A stretch of DNA of 64,000 nt, taken from NCBI GenBank assembly GCA_022711465.1, contig JAKLEZ010000014.1, positions 62,001-126,000 on the forward strand, in the 5' to 3' direction. Made by a program: the position numbers and the translations under genes. The notes beneath the pieces are model-generated. The model searched no databases, was not told the DNA's origin, and saw only the letters and a list, made by a program, of their open reading frames with translations. The DNA comes from Planctomycetota bacterium (GTDB lineage Bacteria; Planctomycetota; Phycisphaerae; UBA1845; PWPN01). The first letter of the stretch is position 1. Each line of letters begins with the position of its first letter. Positions 49,949 to 59,131 of this stretch are shown here, piece by piece.

Positions 49949-52540
49949 ATGGTCACCACCATCTCGGCCGCCACGACGCCAATCGTCCTCGTGGCATTCG
50001 CGACCACCGGCGCCGCCGACCCTCTCATCCTCGAAAACCAGAAGGTCGCCCTGCGATTCGATTCGTCAACCGGAGCGTGGATCGGCTGGGTCGACAAGCA
50101 GTCCGGCGACGAGTTGGTCGTCGCTCCCGCCGCCAGCGTGCCGGAAGGACTGGCCACCCCCCAACTCGATGCCGCCGCCCTGGATGCGGCAGTCAAGGCC
50201 GGCCGCGCTATCTCGCTGGAAGGCACTTGGCGGTTCGCACCCGAACCGGAGAAGACCGACGCCGGCAAACCCGCCGCCCCCGACTTCGACGACCAGGCGT
50301 GGGAAACAACACCCGTCCCCAGCCGCGATGACACCGGCGACCGGCGGCTCAAGGACCGCGTGGGCAACTTCTGGTACCGAACCACGGTCACACCACCGGC
50401 GGCATGGCATGACCGCGACCTGGTCCTGGTCATCGGAGCCTTGGATGACTTCGACACCACCTACTTCAACGGAAAGCAGATCGGAGCCGTCGGCCAGGAG
50501 ACACCCCACCACTGGGAAACACCCCGGCACTACACCGTGCCCGCCGGCCTCGTTCAGCCTGGACGGCCAAACACGCTGGCCATTCGCGTCCACAACGGCG
50601 CCTTCTCCGGAGGAATCGCGGGGCCGGTACGCCTCGGGCCGGCGGCGGATATGCCCGCGCCCGCAACGGCCTCGCTGATCGACCATCAGGCGTCCGACAA
50701 CCCCCCCACGCTGATCCTGACCATGCGCCTCAACCCCTTCCAGGTCCAGACCACCTACACGCTCGAACAAGGCCCCTGTGCCGTCTCCCGCCGCTTCAAG
50801 ATCCAGAACACATCCGCCAGCCCGCGAGTCGTGCGCGCCCTCGCCTGCCCTCTCCCATCGCTGTGCCCCGGACCGAGAACCGCCGCCATCGCACCCGACT
50901 CGCTTCCCGTCGGCGATCAGCCGGTCCAGAACTTAAACACCGGCCAGGTCATCCGCCCATCTTCCCAGGACGGCCTGGTCTACCTGTGGAGCCCCTCGGC
51001 TAGCCGTGGATGGGGAACGTGGTTCTGTTCCGAGGACGAGTATGCTCCCGCCACCATCGCCCCCGCCGCGAACGGCGCACGCGTCAGCCACTCGCCGGGC
51101 ACACTCGCCCGATTGGCACCGAAAGAACAACTCCAGCTCGGCACTCAGTACGCCTGGCTGACCCACGGCTCTCGCGACGACATCCTTCGCTCTGTGCAGG
51201 CCATCTTCCGTATCGTCCATCTCCAAGCCCCAGAAAACGGTATCGAGCAGCTCCGCGAACGCATCCTCTACTGCGGCCACCCCGGTGGAATGCCCGAGCA
51301 AGGCTACCGCGGCTTCGGCGGATTCAAGGCCCTCCAAGCCTACGTCCCCACCCTGCAGAAAATGGGCGTCGATCTCCTCTGGCTCCTGCCCGTCTTCGAA
51401 CACGGCGATGGCCAGAAATGGAATCTCTACTCGCCCTTCGATCACTTCCAGATCAGTCCGCTCTACGGCACGCCGCAAGAGCTGAAACAACTCTCCGCAA
51501 CCGCCCGATCCGCAGGCATCCATCTGATGTTTGACCTCGTTCCGCATGGACCACCCGATCACACACCTCTGGCCAAAACCCGTCCGGAGTGGGTCTGCCT
51601 CGACGAGGCCGGCAAGCCAACCTACGTCTGGGGCCAACTGGCCTTCGACAACGCCAACCCCGGCTGGCAAGAGTACATGGGAAAAGCCGCCCAGCACCAC
51701 GCCCGCGAGTTCGGCGTGGTCGGTGCCCGCGTCGATGTGGCCGCCGGCAGCCCGCCCAACTGGAATCCCAAAACCGGCTACCGGCCCAGCTACTCCACAC
51801 TCGGCGGCGGCCTCGGCATGAACCGGGCCATCCGCGAGAGCTTCCTCCGCGTGCATGGAAAAGCCCTCCTCCTGCCAGAGGAGTACACCGGGGCCCGTAT
51901 CTTCTACCGCGATGCCGACCTGACTTACGATGCCCAGCTCTTCTTCCTGTTCGTCGACCTCCATGCCAGGAAGGCCTCGCCCCGCGAGTGGGCCGCGAGT
52001 CTCCGCGACTTCCTCCACGACCAAGCCCTCACCCTCCCCCCCGGCGCAGTCAAGATGCGCTGGACGGCCAACCACGACACCGTCTCGTGGACCTTCCAGA
52101 AACAGCGAACCCGCGATGTCTACGGCCTCGAAAGAGCCCGCAGCCTGCTCGCCTTGTGCTGCCTCATCGACGGCGTACCCATGATCTACCAGGGCGAGGA
52201 AAACCCGACCCTCTACGGCGGCAAGGGCGAGCCAATCGTCGACTACCTCGGTAAACTCATCGCCTGCCGCAAACGACTGCCGGCCGTCTCGCGAGGCCCG
52301 GCCGACTACCAGGCCGTCCACGCCGGCGAAACCGTCTTCGCCTGCCTCCGCGGACAAGGAGGCGACTGCGCGATCGTCCTGGTCAGCCTGGATCCCGCCT
52401 CAACCACCAGCACCCTGACCTTGCCCTCGGCTTTGGCGGCAACAACAGAATGGAAGGATGAGCTGACCGGAGAGACAATGCCCGCCGCGAGCGTGCGCAT
52501 GGCCGGCCATCAGGTCCGCGTGCTGACGCCCGGGCACTGA
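49949..52540 (+). CDS. Exported GH13 alpha-glucanase with nested GH2-like sugar-binding domain
   Basis: An 863-residue exported enzyme. An N-terminal beta domain (LILENQKVALRFDSSTGAW) is interrupted at about residue 85 by a GH2-like jelly roll (SLEGTWRFAPEPEK, WYRTTVTPPAAWHDRDLVLV, YFNGKQIG) and resumes at about 250 (TLILTMRLNPFQVQTTY). The GH13 barrel follows from about 420, with predicted nucleophile Asp596 (GARVDVAAG), acid/base Glu644 or Glu645 (LLPEEYTG) and Asp710 (TANHDTVSW). Probable substrate is starch or glycogen-type glucan. It is followed by a pullulanase gene 52 bases on. Confidence 0.82.
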   Translation: MVTTISAATTPIVLVAFATTGAADPLILENQKVALRFDSSTGAWIGWVDKQSGDELVVAPAASVPEGLATPQLDAAALDAAVKAGRAISLEGTWRFAPEPEKTDAGKPAAPDFDDQAWETTPVPSRDDTGDRRLKDRVGNFWYRTTVTPPAAWHDRDLVLVIGALDDFDTTYFNGKQIGAVGQETPHHWETPRHYTVPAGLVQPGRPNTLAIRVHNGAFSGGIAGPVRLGPAADMPAPATASLIDHQASDNPPTLILTMRLNPFQVQTTYTLEQGPCAVSRRFKIQNTSASPRVVRALACPLPSLCPGPRTAAIAPDSLPVGDQPVQNLNTGQVIRPSSQDGLVYLWSPSASRGWGTWFCSEDEYAPATIAPAANGARVSHSPGTLARLAPKEQLQLGTQYAWLTHGSRDDILRSVQAIFRIVHLQAPENGIEQLRERILYCGHPGGMPEQGYRGFGGFKALQAYVPTLQKMGVDLLWLLPVFEHGDGQKWNLYSPFDHFQISPLYGTPQELKQLSATARSAGIHLMFDLVPHGPPDHTPLAKTRPEWVCLDEAGKPTYVWGQLAFDNANPGWQEYMGKAAQHHAREFGVVGARVDVAAGSPPNWNPKTGYRPSYSTLGGGLGMNRAIRESFLRVHGKALLLPEEYTGARIFYRDADLTYDAQLFFLFVDLHARKASPREWAASLRDFLHDQALTLPPGAVKMRWTANHDTVSWTFQKQRTRDVYGLERARSLLALCCLIDGVPMIYQGEENPTLYGGKGEPIVDYLGKLIACRKRLPAVSRGPADYQAVHAGETVFACLRGQGGDCAIVLVSLDPASTTSTLTLPSALAATTEWKDELTGETMPAASVRMAGHQVRVLTPGH

Positions 52541-52592
52541 TCCTCGATTCGCGTTCCGCGGGCGTGCATCCGCCCAGGCCGGCAGACGTCTC

Positions 52593-54569
52593 GTGTCGGA
52601 GAAGACCGTGACAACCATGGGCCCCTCCAAGTCCGTACACAACAGGCGACTCGCCCGAATCCGACTGCGCAACAGCCGTATCCTGCGGAAACGCCGGTTC
52701 GCCGCCCCCTACGCTCAACTCGGCGCCGCCTACTCCCCAGCGGCCACCACCTTCCGACTGTTCGCACCCACCGCTCGACAGGTGAAGCTCGTCGTCGCCA
52801 ACGCACCCCAAAGCGATCAGCAACTTGGCGAGCACGATATGGCCGCCGATCACCACGGCCTGTGGGAAACCCGAATCATGGGCGATCTCGCCGGCCGATA
52901 CTACGCCTACAAGCTCAGCGGCCCCGGTCTCGATCCCCGTCGCGAGGTCACAGATCTCTACGCGGTCTGCGCTCAGACCGGCCAGACCCGGGCGATGATC
53001 ATCGATCTGGTCAAGACCGATCCACCCGGCTTTCGCGACCATCTCTACCACCGCCCATCACCACCCGCTAACGTGGTGATCTGGGAAGTACACGTCCGCG
53101 ACTTCAGCATCGCGGCCAGCTCCGGAGCAGCACATCCTGGCAAGTACCTCGCCTTCACCGAACTCGGTATCCACCTCCTCGGTCATCCGGAAGTCAGCAC
53201 CGGAATCGACCATCTCCGCGAACTGGGCGTTACCCACGTGCAGCTGCTGCCCGTCCAGGCGTTCGATAAACGCAACATCCAAGACGCCAACACCTACAAC
53301 TGGGGCTACATGCCCGTACACTTCAACTCTCCGGACGCCTGGTTCGCAAGCTCGTCAGACGGGCCTGCATGCGTCACCGAGCTCAAGGCCGCCATCCATG
53401 CCCTCCATCAGGCGGGCATCGGCGTCATCCTCGACGTGGTCTACAACCACACCTCCCCCCTGGCGGCCTTCGAAGCCCACGTGCCCGGATACTACTACCG
53501 CCTCGATGGCCGCGGCCGGTTCGGCAACGGCTCCGGTTGCGGCAACGAGTTCCAAACCGAGAACCCCATGGCCCGCAAGTTCATCCTCGACTCGCTCAAG
53601 TTCTGGGTGCGGGAGTACCAGGTGGACGGATTCCGCTTCGACATGATGGGCCTCATCGACTTCGAAACCATGCGAACAATCCGAGACGAGCTGTGCAAGA
53701 TCGATCCGGGCATCCTGATTCACGGTGAGCCCTGGACCGCCGCCCGCACCCGATTACGCAACCAGTCCGACAAGACCCGCATGCCCGGAACCGGCATCGC
53801 CGCGTTCAACGATGAGTTTCGAGATGCGATCAAGGGCGACCGGGAGGGAATCGTCCCCGGCTTCGTCCAGACCGGCGTCTACGCCGCGCGAATACGACGC
53901 GGCCTGGCCGGTGTCGCCGAGCACTGGCCCGCAAGCCCCCTCGACACACTCAATTACTTCGAATGCCACGACAACCTCACCGCCTGGGATAAGCTCCTGG
54001 TCAGCACGCCGGGCGCATCCGTCGCCACCCGTGAACGCATGATGCGCTTCGCTGCCTTGATCCTGCTCTGTTCGCAGGGCCGCATCCTCCTCCACGCCGG
54101 CCAGGAGTTCTGCCGGACCAAGCAGGGTTGCACCAACAGCTACAACAAGCCCGACAGCATCAATCAGCTCGATTGGACGGCCAAGCTCAACCATCGCTCC
54201 GTATTCGGCTATCTCAAGGGACTCATCGCTTTCCGTAAGAACCACCCCGCCCTGCGACTCGCCGACGCCGCCGAAGTCCGCAAGCGGGTCTCGTTTCCAG
54301 AGAGCCCTTCTGTTCGCTCCGTCGTCTGCCGCATCAACGGCCGCGAACTGCCCGGCGAGCCGGCAGATTCCATTCTCGTCCTGCTCAACGGCGCCGGAAT
54401 GGACACCACCTTCAAGCTCCCCACCGGCCCCTGGTCCCTGTTCGCCGATGCAAATCTGGCCGGCATGTGGCCACTGAGGCACATCACCGACCGGATCCTG
54501 CTTCCCGGCCACTCCGGAGCACTGCTGATCCAGTCGGGGCCGGCACTCGAATCCGTGCCCGGCCAATGA
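52593..54569 (+). CDS. pulA: Type I pullulanase / debranching enzyme
   Basis: A 658-residue GH13 debranching enzyme. An N-terminal CBM48 (about 50-120: TTFRLFAPTARQVKLVV) precedes the barrel. The type I pullulanase motif YNWGYMP is present, with predicted nucleophile Asp350 (GFRFDMMG), acid/base Glu379 (LIHGEPW) and Asp460 (FECHDNLT). It hydrolyses alpha-1,6 branch points in glycogen or pullulan. No signal peptide is visible, so it is likely cytoplasmic, unlike the preceding enzyme. The start is GTG 52593 or ATG 52617. Confidence 0.9.
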   Translation: MSEKTVTTMGPSKSVHNRRLARIRLRNSRILRKRRFAAPYAQLGAAYSPAATTFRLFAPTARQVKLVVANAPQSDQQLGEHDMAADHHGLWETRIMGDLAGRYYAYKLSGPGLDPRREVTDLYAVCAQTGQTRAMIIDLVKTDPPGFRDHLYHRPSPPANVVIWEVHVRDFSIAASSGAAHPGKYLAFTELGIHLLGHPEVSTGIDHLRELGVTHVQLLPVQAFDKRNIQDANTYNWGYMPVHFNSPDAWFASSSDGPACVTELKAAIHALHQAGIGVILDVVYNHTSPLAAFEAHVPGYYYRLDGRGRFGNGSGCGNEFQTENPMARKFILDSLKFWVREYQVDGFRFDMMGLIDFETMRTIRDELCKIDPGILIHGEPWTAARTRLRNQSDKTRMPGTGIAAFNDEFRDAIKGDREGIVPGFVQTGVYAARIRRGLAGVAEHWPASPLDTLNYFECHDNLTAWDKLLVSTPGASVATRERMMRFAALILLCSQGRILLHAGQEFCRTKQGCTNSYNKPDSINQLDWTAKLNHRSVFGYLKGLIAFRKNHPALRLADAAEVRKRVSFPESPSVRSVVCRINGRELPGEPADSILVLLNGAGMDTTFKLPTGPWSLFADANLAGMWPLRHITDRILLPGHSGALLIQSGPALESVPGQ

Positions 54570-54811
54570 CGCGCCACAAGAAATGACAGCCCTATCCTCG
54601 TATTCGATCGGTACGACAACTCGCTGCTTGGCCGGAATATCCCCCAGGAATGGCTCCCGCATCAGACACTTCCCGCAGATCGGCTCCAGTAGTCCGCGAC
54701 CCTTGATGAGATGCCCCTCAATCGCCGCACCGATCAGCTGGCCGCTCCAGGCACCGGCGGATGGTGTGAGTACCGAGCCGTTGCTTCACCTGTGGGCCCT
54801 GGAACGCAAGG
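54570..54811. other. Convergent intergenic region
   Basis: On the - strand an open frame from about 54775 reads GAWSGQLIGAAIEGHLIKGR and CGKCLMREPFLGDIPAK, but it has no start with a ribosome site and its third-position GC is low compared with nearby genes. It could be a gene remnant or chance. No terminator was recognised. Confidence 0.3.
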
Positions 54812-56983
54812 TCAGGGTATCCGCTGCACGTCGCGATCGCTTGCGACCGGATCGCTCCGGCCCGTACCCCGTTCGGCTCCCTCGACGGCCGTCTCGTATC
54901 GCACGCCTTCCGGGACCGGGACGGGAACTTGGACGGTCGTGCCGTGGTTGCCGGCCGTGCGGGTGAGCGAGTCAACCGCGACGAAGGCCGTGTAGGCGGA
55001 CATCAGACCGTATTCGAGGGCCAGGGACCTGATCTGGTCAATCCGCGTCTTCGCGGGCTCGCTCGTCGCCCAGTCGGAGAGGTCGGCAATCTTCATTCGC
55101 GCCCAGACCGCGGCCAGGGCCGGGTGGCGGGCAGAGGCCTCACCAAGGTGCGTGGGTACGGTGATGTCACGGCTCTCGCCGCCAACCTGGCCGGTGATCC
55201 GTACGTTCGGGCCGCCCGCGCCGGTGAACCGGCCCGTGACGACCACCGGTCGGCCCACGAAAAGGTCGGGAACTTGCTCCGGATAGACGTCGGTTACGCG
55301 CAGCTCCCCCCAGTCGATCTGCAGATCGGTCATGGCGGGATGACTGATCCGCTCGAAAAAAGCATCCATGACCCGGCTGGCCGAGTCCTTGAGGCTCAGG
55401 TAGGCCACCGCCCCGCGGCCTACCTTGGCCATGCCTTCCATGAAGTAGCGGTTGGGCGCTTCGCCCACGCCAAAGCTGAAAATACGCGACGCGCCCAGCC
55501 GCTTGTGCGTCTCGGCGATGATCTCCGCCTCGTTGCCAATGAAGCCGTCGGTCATCAGACAGACAAAACGGAGACGACCCGGATCGTGAGGGAAGTCGAG
55601 GGCCGCCTTGACGCCCTCGATCACCATCGTGCCACCTTCGCCTTCCAGGCCTCGCAGATACCTTAATCCGCGAGCGACGTTGGCGGGCGTGGCTTCAAGC
55701 GGCTTCGGGCCCAGGGCGGAGGCGTTGTTCGAGAAGCGGATCATCTGGAAGCTGTCACCCGGCTCCATGCGGTGCAGGGCCCGCTCGATCGCGTTCTTGA
55801 CCTGGGCGATGGGCTGGCCGTTCATGCTGCCCGAGCAGTCCAGCACGAAGATCATCTCCATTGGCTTGCGTTTGAGTGCCGCGAGCTGCTCGGGCGGATA
55901 AACCATCAGCGTGAAGAACCCGCCGCGCTGATCCTGGTGGGTGAGCATGGCGGACTTGACCGTGCCGCCCGCCACCCGGTAGCGGAGAACGAAGTCCTTG
56001 TTGGGAATCGCGTCAAGATTGCTCAGCGCCACGGTCGCCTTCTCGGGGCCGCCCCTGTGGACAGCAACGACGTGGCTGAGGCACTCGATCTGCTCAATGG
56101 CGACGCCGGCATCGATCTCGACGCAGACGGCAATGTCGTGCCCGCTGCGCTCGCCGGGCTTGAGGTACGTCACCTCCGTGCGCTGGCCCGAACGGCCCGG
56201 CTGGCCTCGCGGGGCGGAACCGACACCGTCCGTGCTGCCGGGCGGATTGAACCGCGGACCGACAACCATCGGGAAAACAAACTCGTAGCCGCCGTCGAGA
56301 TAGGCCAGGGTGTTAAAGTAACGGATGTTGATGTCGATGGCTTTGCCCGCCTCAATGTTGGCCACCTTCTGAGTGAAGACGTTGGGCCGCTCCTGGGTGA
56401 GCAGCGACGCAACGTAGCCCTGATCGCGGGCCTCTCGGTAGATCTGCTCGGCTTCCTTGCGGTCACGGATGATGCCGCGAATCTTGCGCTGACCCACCGT
56501 CATGACGAACTCGTTGACCGCGGCGTTGTGCGGGAGCGGGAAAACGTAAACGGCTTCAATCTTGCCCTCGTGAGGGTTGTGGTACTGCTGCGTCACGTCC
56601 ACCGTGGCGATGTAGCCGCTGATGGCCGCCTTGACATCGGTGTGCTTCAGCGGCAGGGGGATCTCCTTGTCACCCGGCATCTTGGCCATCAGCGCGCCAG
56701 TGCCGGGCTGACCCTCGGCCGCCTCGATGACAGACTCCTCGGGCCGCTGAATGACCCAGAGCTCCTCCTCGGGAGAGGGCAGCGAGCCGGGCGGGGCTTC
56801 AGGAATCCCCGCCGCCCCCTTCGCCGAGTGACTCCTCGGCGATCCCTTGAGGACCTGAACCGGCAATCCCACCGCAGCGCCAAACCGCGGCCCTTCCGAA
56901 CACCCCCCGCCGCTCAGCACCAGACTGAACGAACCACACGCCAGGAGGAGAAACAGCCATTCGATCCTTCGGGTCCCTTTCAT
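54812..56983 (-). CDS. VIT and VWA domain lipoprotein
   Basis: A 723-residue protein with a VIT domain at about 125-250 (PLKHTDVKAAISGYIATVDV, YVFPLPHNAAVNEFVM) and a von Willebrand A domain at about 375-545 whose MIDAS reads FVLDCSGSMNG. The N-terminal hydrophobic segment ends in SGGGC, a possible lipobox. Such proteins resemble inter-alpha-trypsin inhibitor heavy chains and are thought to act in adhesion or matrix binding. ATG 56983 is preferred to 56989 because GAGGAG gains normal spacing. It is the last gene of the sigma-factor operon. Confidence 0.9.
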   Translation of the reverse strand: MKGTRRIEWLFLLLACGSFSLVLSGGGCSEGPRFGAAVGLPVQVLKGSPRSHSAKGAAGIPEAPPGSLPSPEEELWVIQRPEESVIEAAEGQPGTGALMAKMPGDKEIPLPLKHTDVKAAISGYIATVDVTQQYHNPHEGKIEAVYVFPLPHNAAVNEFVMTVGQRKIRGIIRDRKEAEQIYREARDQGYVASLLTQERPNVFTQKVANIEAGKAIDINIRYFNTLAYLDGGYEFVFPMVVGPRFNPPGSTDGVGSAPRGQPGRSGQRTEVTYLKPGERSGHDIAVCVEIDAGVAIEQIECLSHVVAVHRGGPEKATVALSNLDAIPNKDFVLRYRVAGGTVKSAMLTHQDQRGGFFTLMVYPPEQLAALKRKPMEMIFVLDCSGSMNGQPIAQVKNAIERALHRMEPGDSFQMIRFSNNASALGPKPLEATPANVARGLRYLRGLEGEGGTMVIEGVKAALDFPHDPGRLRFVCLMTDGFIGNEAEIIAETHKRLGASRIFSFGVGEAPNRYFMEGMAKVGRGAVAYLSLKDSASRVMDAFFERISHPAMTDLQIDWGELRVTDVYPEQVPDLFVGRPVVVTGRFTGAGGPNVRITGQVGGESRDITVPTHLGEASARHPALAAVWARMKIADLSDWATSEPAKTRIDQIRSLALEYGLMSAYTAFVAVDSLTRTAGNHGTTVQVPVPVPEGVRYETAVEGAERGTGRSDPVASDRDVQRIP

Positions 56984-57043
56984 CCACATACTCCTCGTAC
57001 CGCGATTGAACCCACCTTCTCGGTGTTCCGACATCTCGACATC

Positions 57044-57670
57044 TCAGTCCAACGACCGCCCTCCGGCCGGGCCGGTACTCGTTGAGCTCGGTACCCGCTC
57101 CTCCACGCCCACCAGGGGCGACAGAGACTTGCCTTCAGGATCCCCAGCGGTCTGCAGCCTGACCTCGTATCGCGGCCGGCCGCCACCACTGACCTGAACG
57201 TGAATCGTGGCCATCCTCGTGCGCCCGCTGGGCAGATCCTTCCCCGTGCTGAACGCGGCCAGAATGACCCGATGATTCATCAGGGCCGCGGGATCGTAAT
57301 ACGGCGGCTCGCTGAACGCCGCATGCTCGCCACCCTCGATTCCGACGATCTTCACCACACCCGACTCGGCCATCAGCTCCACCTGGTAGGCCGCTAACCG
57401 CTGACCCCGTGAATCGATGTACACATCAACCGCCTCAAAGCGGAACACCGGTTGTGTTCTTAGGTCAGCGATGGCCTGAGCATCAGTCGTCATCGTTGGG
57501 TTCGTTTGGCCAAACAGCACCTGCCACCATCCCGCCCGCACGCCTTGGCTGACCCCTGGACGGCTGACCGCTGACCACTGACCGCTGACCGCTCCCATTG
57601 GCTTCGTTTCGCCAGAAAAAGTGAGGCCCAGCATCGCCAACGTCAATATCGCCAAGTTCATGTTGCTCAT
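57044..57670 (-). CDS. Small exported protein with repeat-derived N-terminus
   Basis: A 208-residue protein. The first 20 residues (NLAILTLAMLGLTFSG) form a signal peptide. The next 40 residues are encoded by a composite repeat at 57496-57617 and read FSGETKPM.. and FGQTNPTM. The core beyond residue 60 is beta-rich (FRFEAVDVYIDSRGQRLAAY, KIVGIEGGEHAAFSEPPYYD, YEVRLQTAGDPEGKS). Its dockerin-like or cohesin-like role is not evident. Translated between the dockerin-TM and VIT/VWA genes, probably as one operon. The family is not recognised. Confidence 0.6.
   Translation of the reverse strand: MSNMNLAILTLAMLGLTFSGETKPMGAVSGQWSAVSRPGVSQGVRAGWWQVLFGQTNPTMTTDAQAIADLRTQPVFRFEAVDVYIDSRGQRLAAYQVELMAESGVVKIVGIEGGEHAAFSEPPYYDPAALMNHRVILAAFSTGKDLPSGRTRMATIHVQVSGGGRPRYEVRLQTAGDPEGKSLSPLVGVEERVPSSTSTGPAGGRSLD
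57496..57617 (-). repeat. Composite repeat: two 20-base direct repeats around a heptamer array
   Basis: TTGGGTTCGTTTGGCCAAAC (57496-57515) and TTGGCTTCGTTTCGCCAGAA (57598-57617) are near-identical direct repeats about 100 bases apart. Between them lies a CTGACCG/CTGACCA heptamer array at 57564-57591. The block is entirely inside an open frame. Confidence 0.65.
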
Positions 57671-57694
57671 GACTTTATCGCCCAGCAGGCCTGA

Positions 57695-58177
57695 TCAGTT
57701 GGTCAGACGCACCGCCCGGTACGCAACCAGATCCACATCCCCGCGGTCAAGGACACCGTCACGGTTCATGTCCCAGGCCGCCTGCCCCGGAACACCCCTG
57801 TCGATGCCCCTGGCCAACGTGAGAGCATCCAGGATGTCCACCCGCCCGTCGCCATTGACGTCCTCCCGATCAGCCTGGGCGACCGTCACCAAACGTCCCC
57901 CCGGCAACGCGGTCTCCCGCCCCGGACGCTCAATCAGCCCCCCGATCCACAAGATGCCGGCCACACAGGCCGCCGCCGCCCCGATCGACACCGCCCGAAC
58001 CACCCACCGCCTCCGGCGTTGCCCCGCCATCACCCGCCGGGCCGCGACCCGCACATCCTCATCCACCAGCGGCGGCACCCTCGGCGCCGTCCCAAACAAG
58101 CCACGCAGATCACCTGCCAATTCCGGCGGAACTTCGGGGTCCCCGGTATCAAAGCTGGGACCATTCCGGTCGGCCAT
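57695..58177 (-). CDS. Membrane protein with extracytoplasmic dockerin domain
   Basis: A 160-residue protein. A cytoplasmic N-terminus of about 57 residues contains DEDVRVAARRVMAGQRRRRW, a transmembrane helix spans about 59-80 (AVSIGAAAACVAGILWIGGLI), and the rest is a dockerin type I domain with two calcium loops (DVNGDGRVDILDA and DMNRDGVLDRGD). It follows the ECF sigma factor and sits where an anti-sigma factor would be. It lacks the zinc-binding HxxxCxxC of classical anti-sigma domains, so an anti-sigma role is inference. It may sense or bind cohesin-like partners outside. Confidence 0.75.
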   Translation of the reverse strand: MADRNGPSFDTGDPEVPPELAGDLRGLFGTAPRVPPLVDEDVRVAARRVMAGQRRRRWVVRAVSIGAAAACVAGILWIGGLIERPGRETALPGGRLVTVAQADREDVNGDGRVDILDALTLARGIDRGVPGQAAWDMNRDGVLDRGDVDLVAYRAVRLTN

Positions 58178-58283
58178 GTCATCGTCTCCTCATCCTCAAG
58201 GGCGCCGAGGTGCCAAAAGGTTCAACCCATCCGCACCCGACGCCAGGTTGCTTGCGAACACACCCATGAACCACGACCATGCG

Positions 58284-58919
58284 TCAGGCACCAAAGTACC
58301 TCCGAGTCCGCGGGTCCGCCCGCAAGGCGGCCAGAGCATGATGCAGCCGCGACTTCACCGTACCCGTCGGTACGGCCTGAACCTCGCCGATCTCGTGCAG
58401 CTCCATGTCGTCCACGAAACGCATAAGTACCGTCTCCCGCTGGGCTTGCGGCAAACCGGAAAGCACCTCAAGCAGGTCCGCACGAGCCATCGGTCCGGAC
58501 TCGGAAGCAACGGCCGCCGCCGCGGACATCGCCGCCTCATCCGAAGCAAACCGGCCTCGCTTACGCCGGGCAGCCTGAGCGAGATGCTTCACCACCGGGT
58601 ACAGAAACGTGGTCATGCGGGCGGACAGCCGCAAACCGGGCAACTTGCCCAGGAGGTAAATGAATGTCTCCTGAAGCACATCGAGCGCGTCGTCAGGATG
58701 CCCCGTCCAGCGGTGCGCCAGCCGGGTCACCCAATCACGATAGCGGTAGTAGAGAGCCTCAAAGGCCGCCGAGTCCCCCGCCCGGGCCGCAATCACAAGG
58801 TCCTCGTCGCTCCGCGGGTCTGACTCGGAATGTGGCCGCAAGATCGATTCGCTCCAATGCCGCACGCCCGGCCAAACGACACCCACACCCCATGCTGAAC
58901 ATGAGGCTCCAATACGCAT
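58284..58919 (-). CDS. ECF RNA polymerase sigma factor
   Basis: The sigma domain begins near SDEDLVIAARAGDSAAFEALYYRYRDW (region 2), continues HPDDALDVLQETFIYLL, and ends in region 4: LSGLPQAQRETVLMRFVDDMELHEIGEVQAVPTGTVKSRLHHALAALR. The start is uncertain. ATG 58919 would give 211 residues with a non-conserved N-terminus, while GTG 58865 would give 193 residues. The gene lies 107 bases upstream of the dockerin membrane protein and probably leads the operon that ends with the VIT/VWA gene. Confidence 0.85.
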   Translation of the reverse strand: MRIGASCSAWGVGVVWPGVRHWSESILRPHSESDPRSDEDLVIAARAGDSAAFEALYYRYRDWVTRLAHRWTGHPDDALDVLQETFIYLLGKLPGLRLSARMTTFLYPVVKHLAQAARRKRGRFASDEAAMSAAAAVASESGPMARADLLEVLSGLPQAQRETVLMRFVDDMELHEIGEVQAVPTGTVKSRLHHALAALRADPRTRRYFGA

Positions 58920-59105
58920 ACCTCGGATCGCGCCCCCGTTCCAGTGGGTAGAGCAAAGGAGAACTGCCGTGCCATTCAACCGGGCTCCACGACAGATGGG
59001 CGCTCCGAACTTCACGCCCAGCACTCGAGACGCTAAGCTGGGCAACGCAAAGGCAGGATTCACGTGACTCCTGCCAAGAACCGATTACCCTGAGATGACT
59101 ACTCG

Positions 59106-59126
59106 CTGACTGCTGACCGCCAACCG
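59106..59126 (+). repeat. Heptamer array upstream of phosphoribosyltransferase gene
   Basis: Three degenerate seven-base units (CTGACTG, CTGACCG, CCAACCG) end five bases before ATG 59132, in the position of the ribosome site. Confidence 0.55.
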
Positions 59127-59131
59127 CTACC

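Noticed and set aside
53754..54662. 302-codon antisense frame opposite the pullulanase
   Set aside because: Pullulanase motifs are complete on the + strand. Only the portion beyond 54569 could be independent, and that is noted separately.
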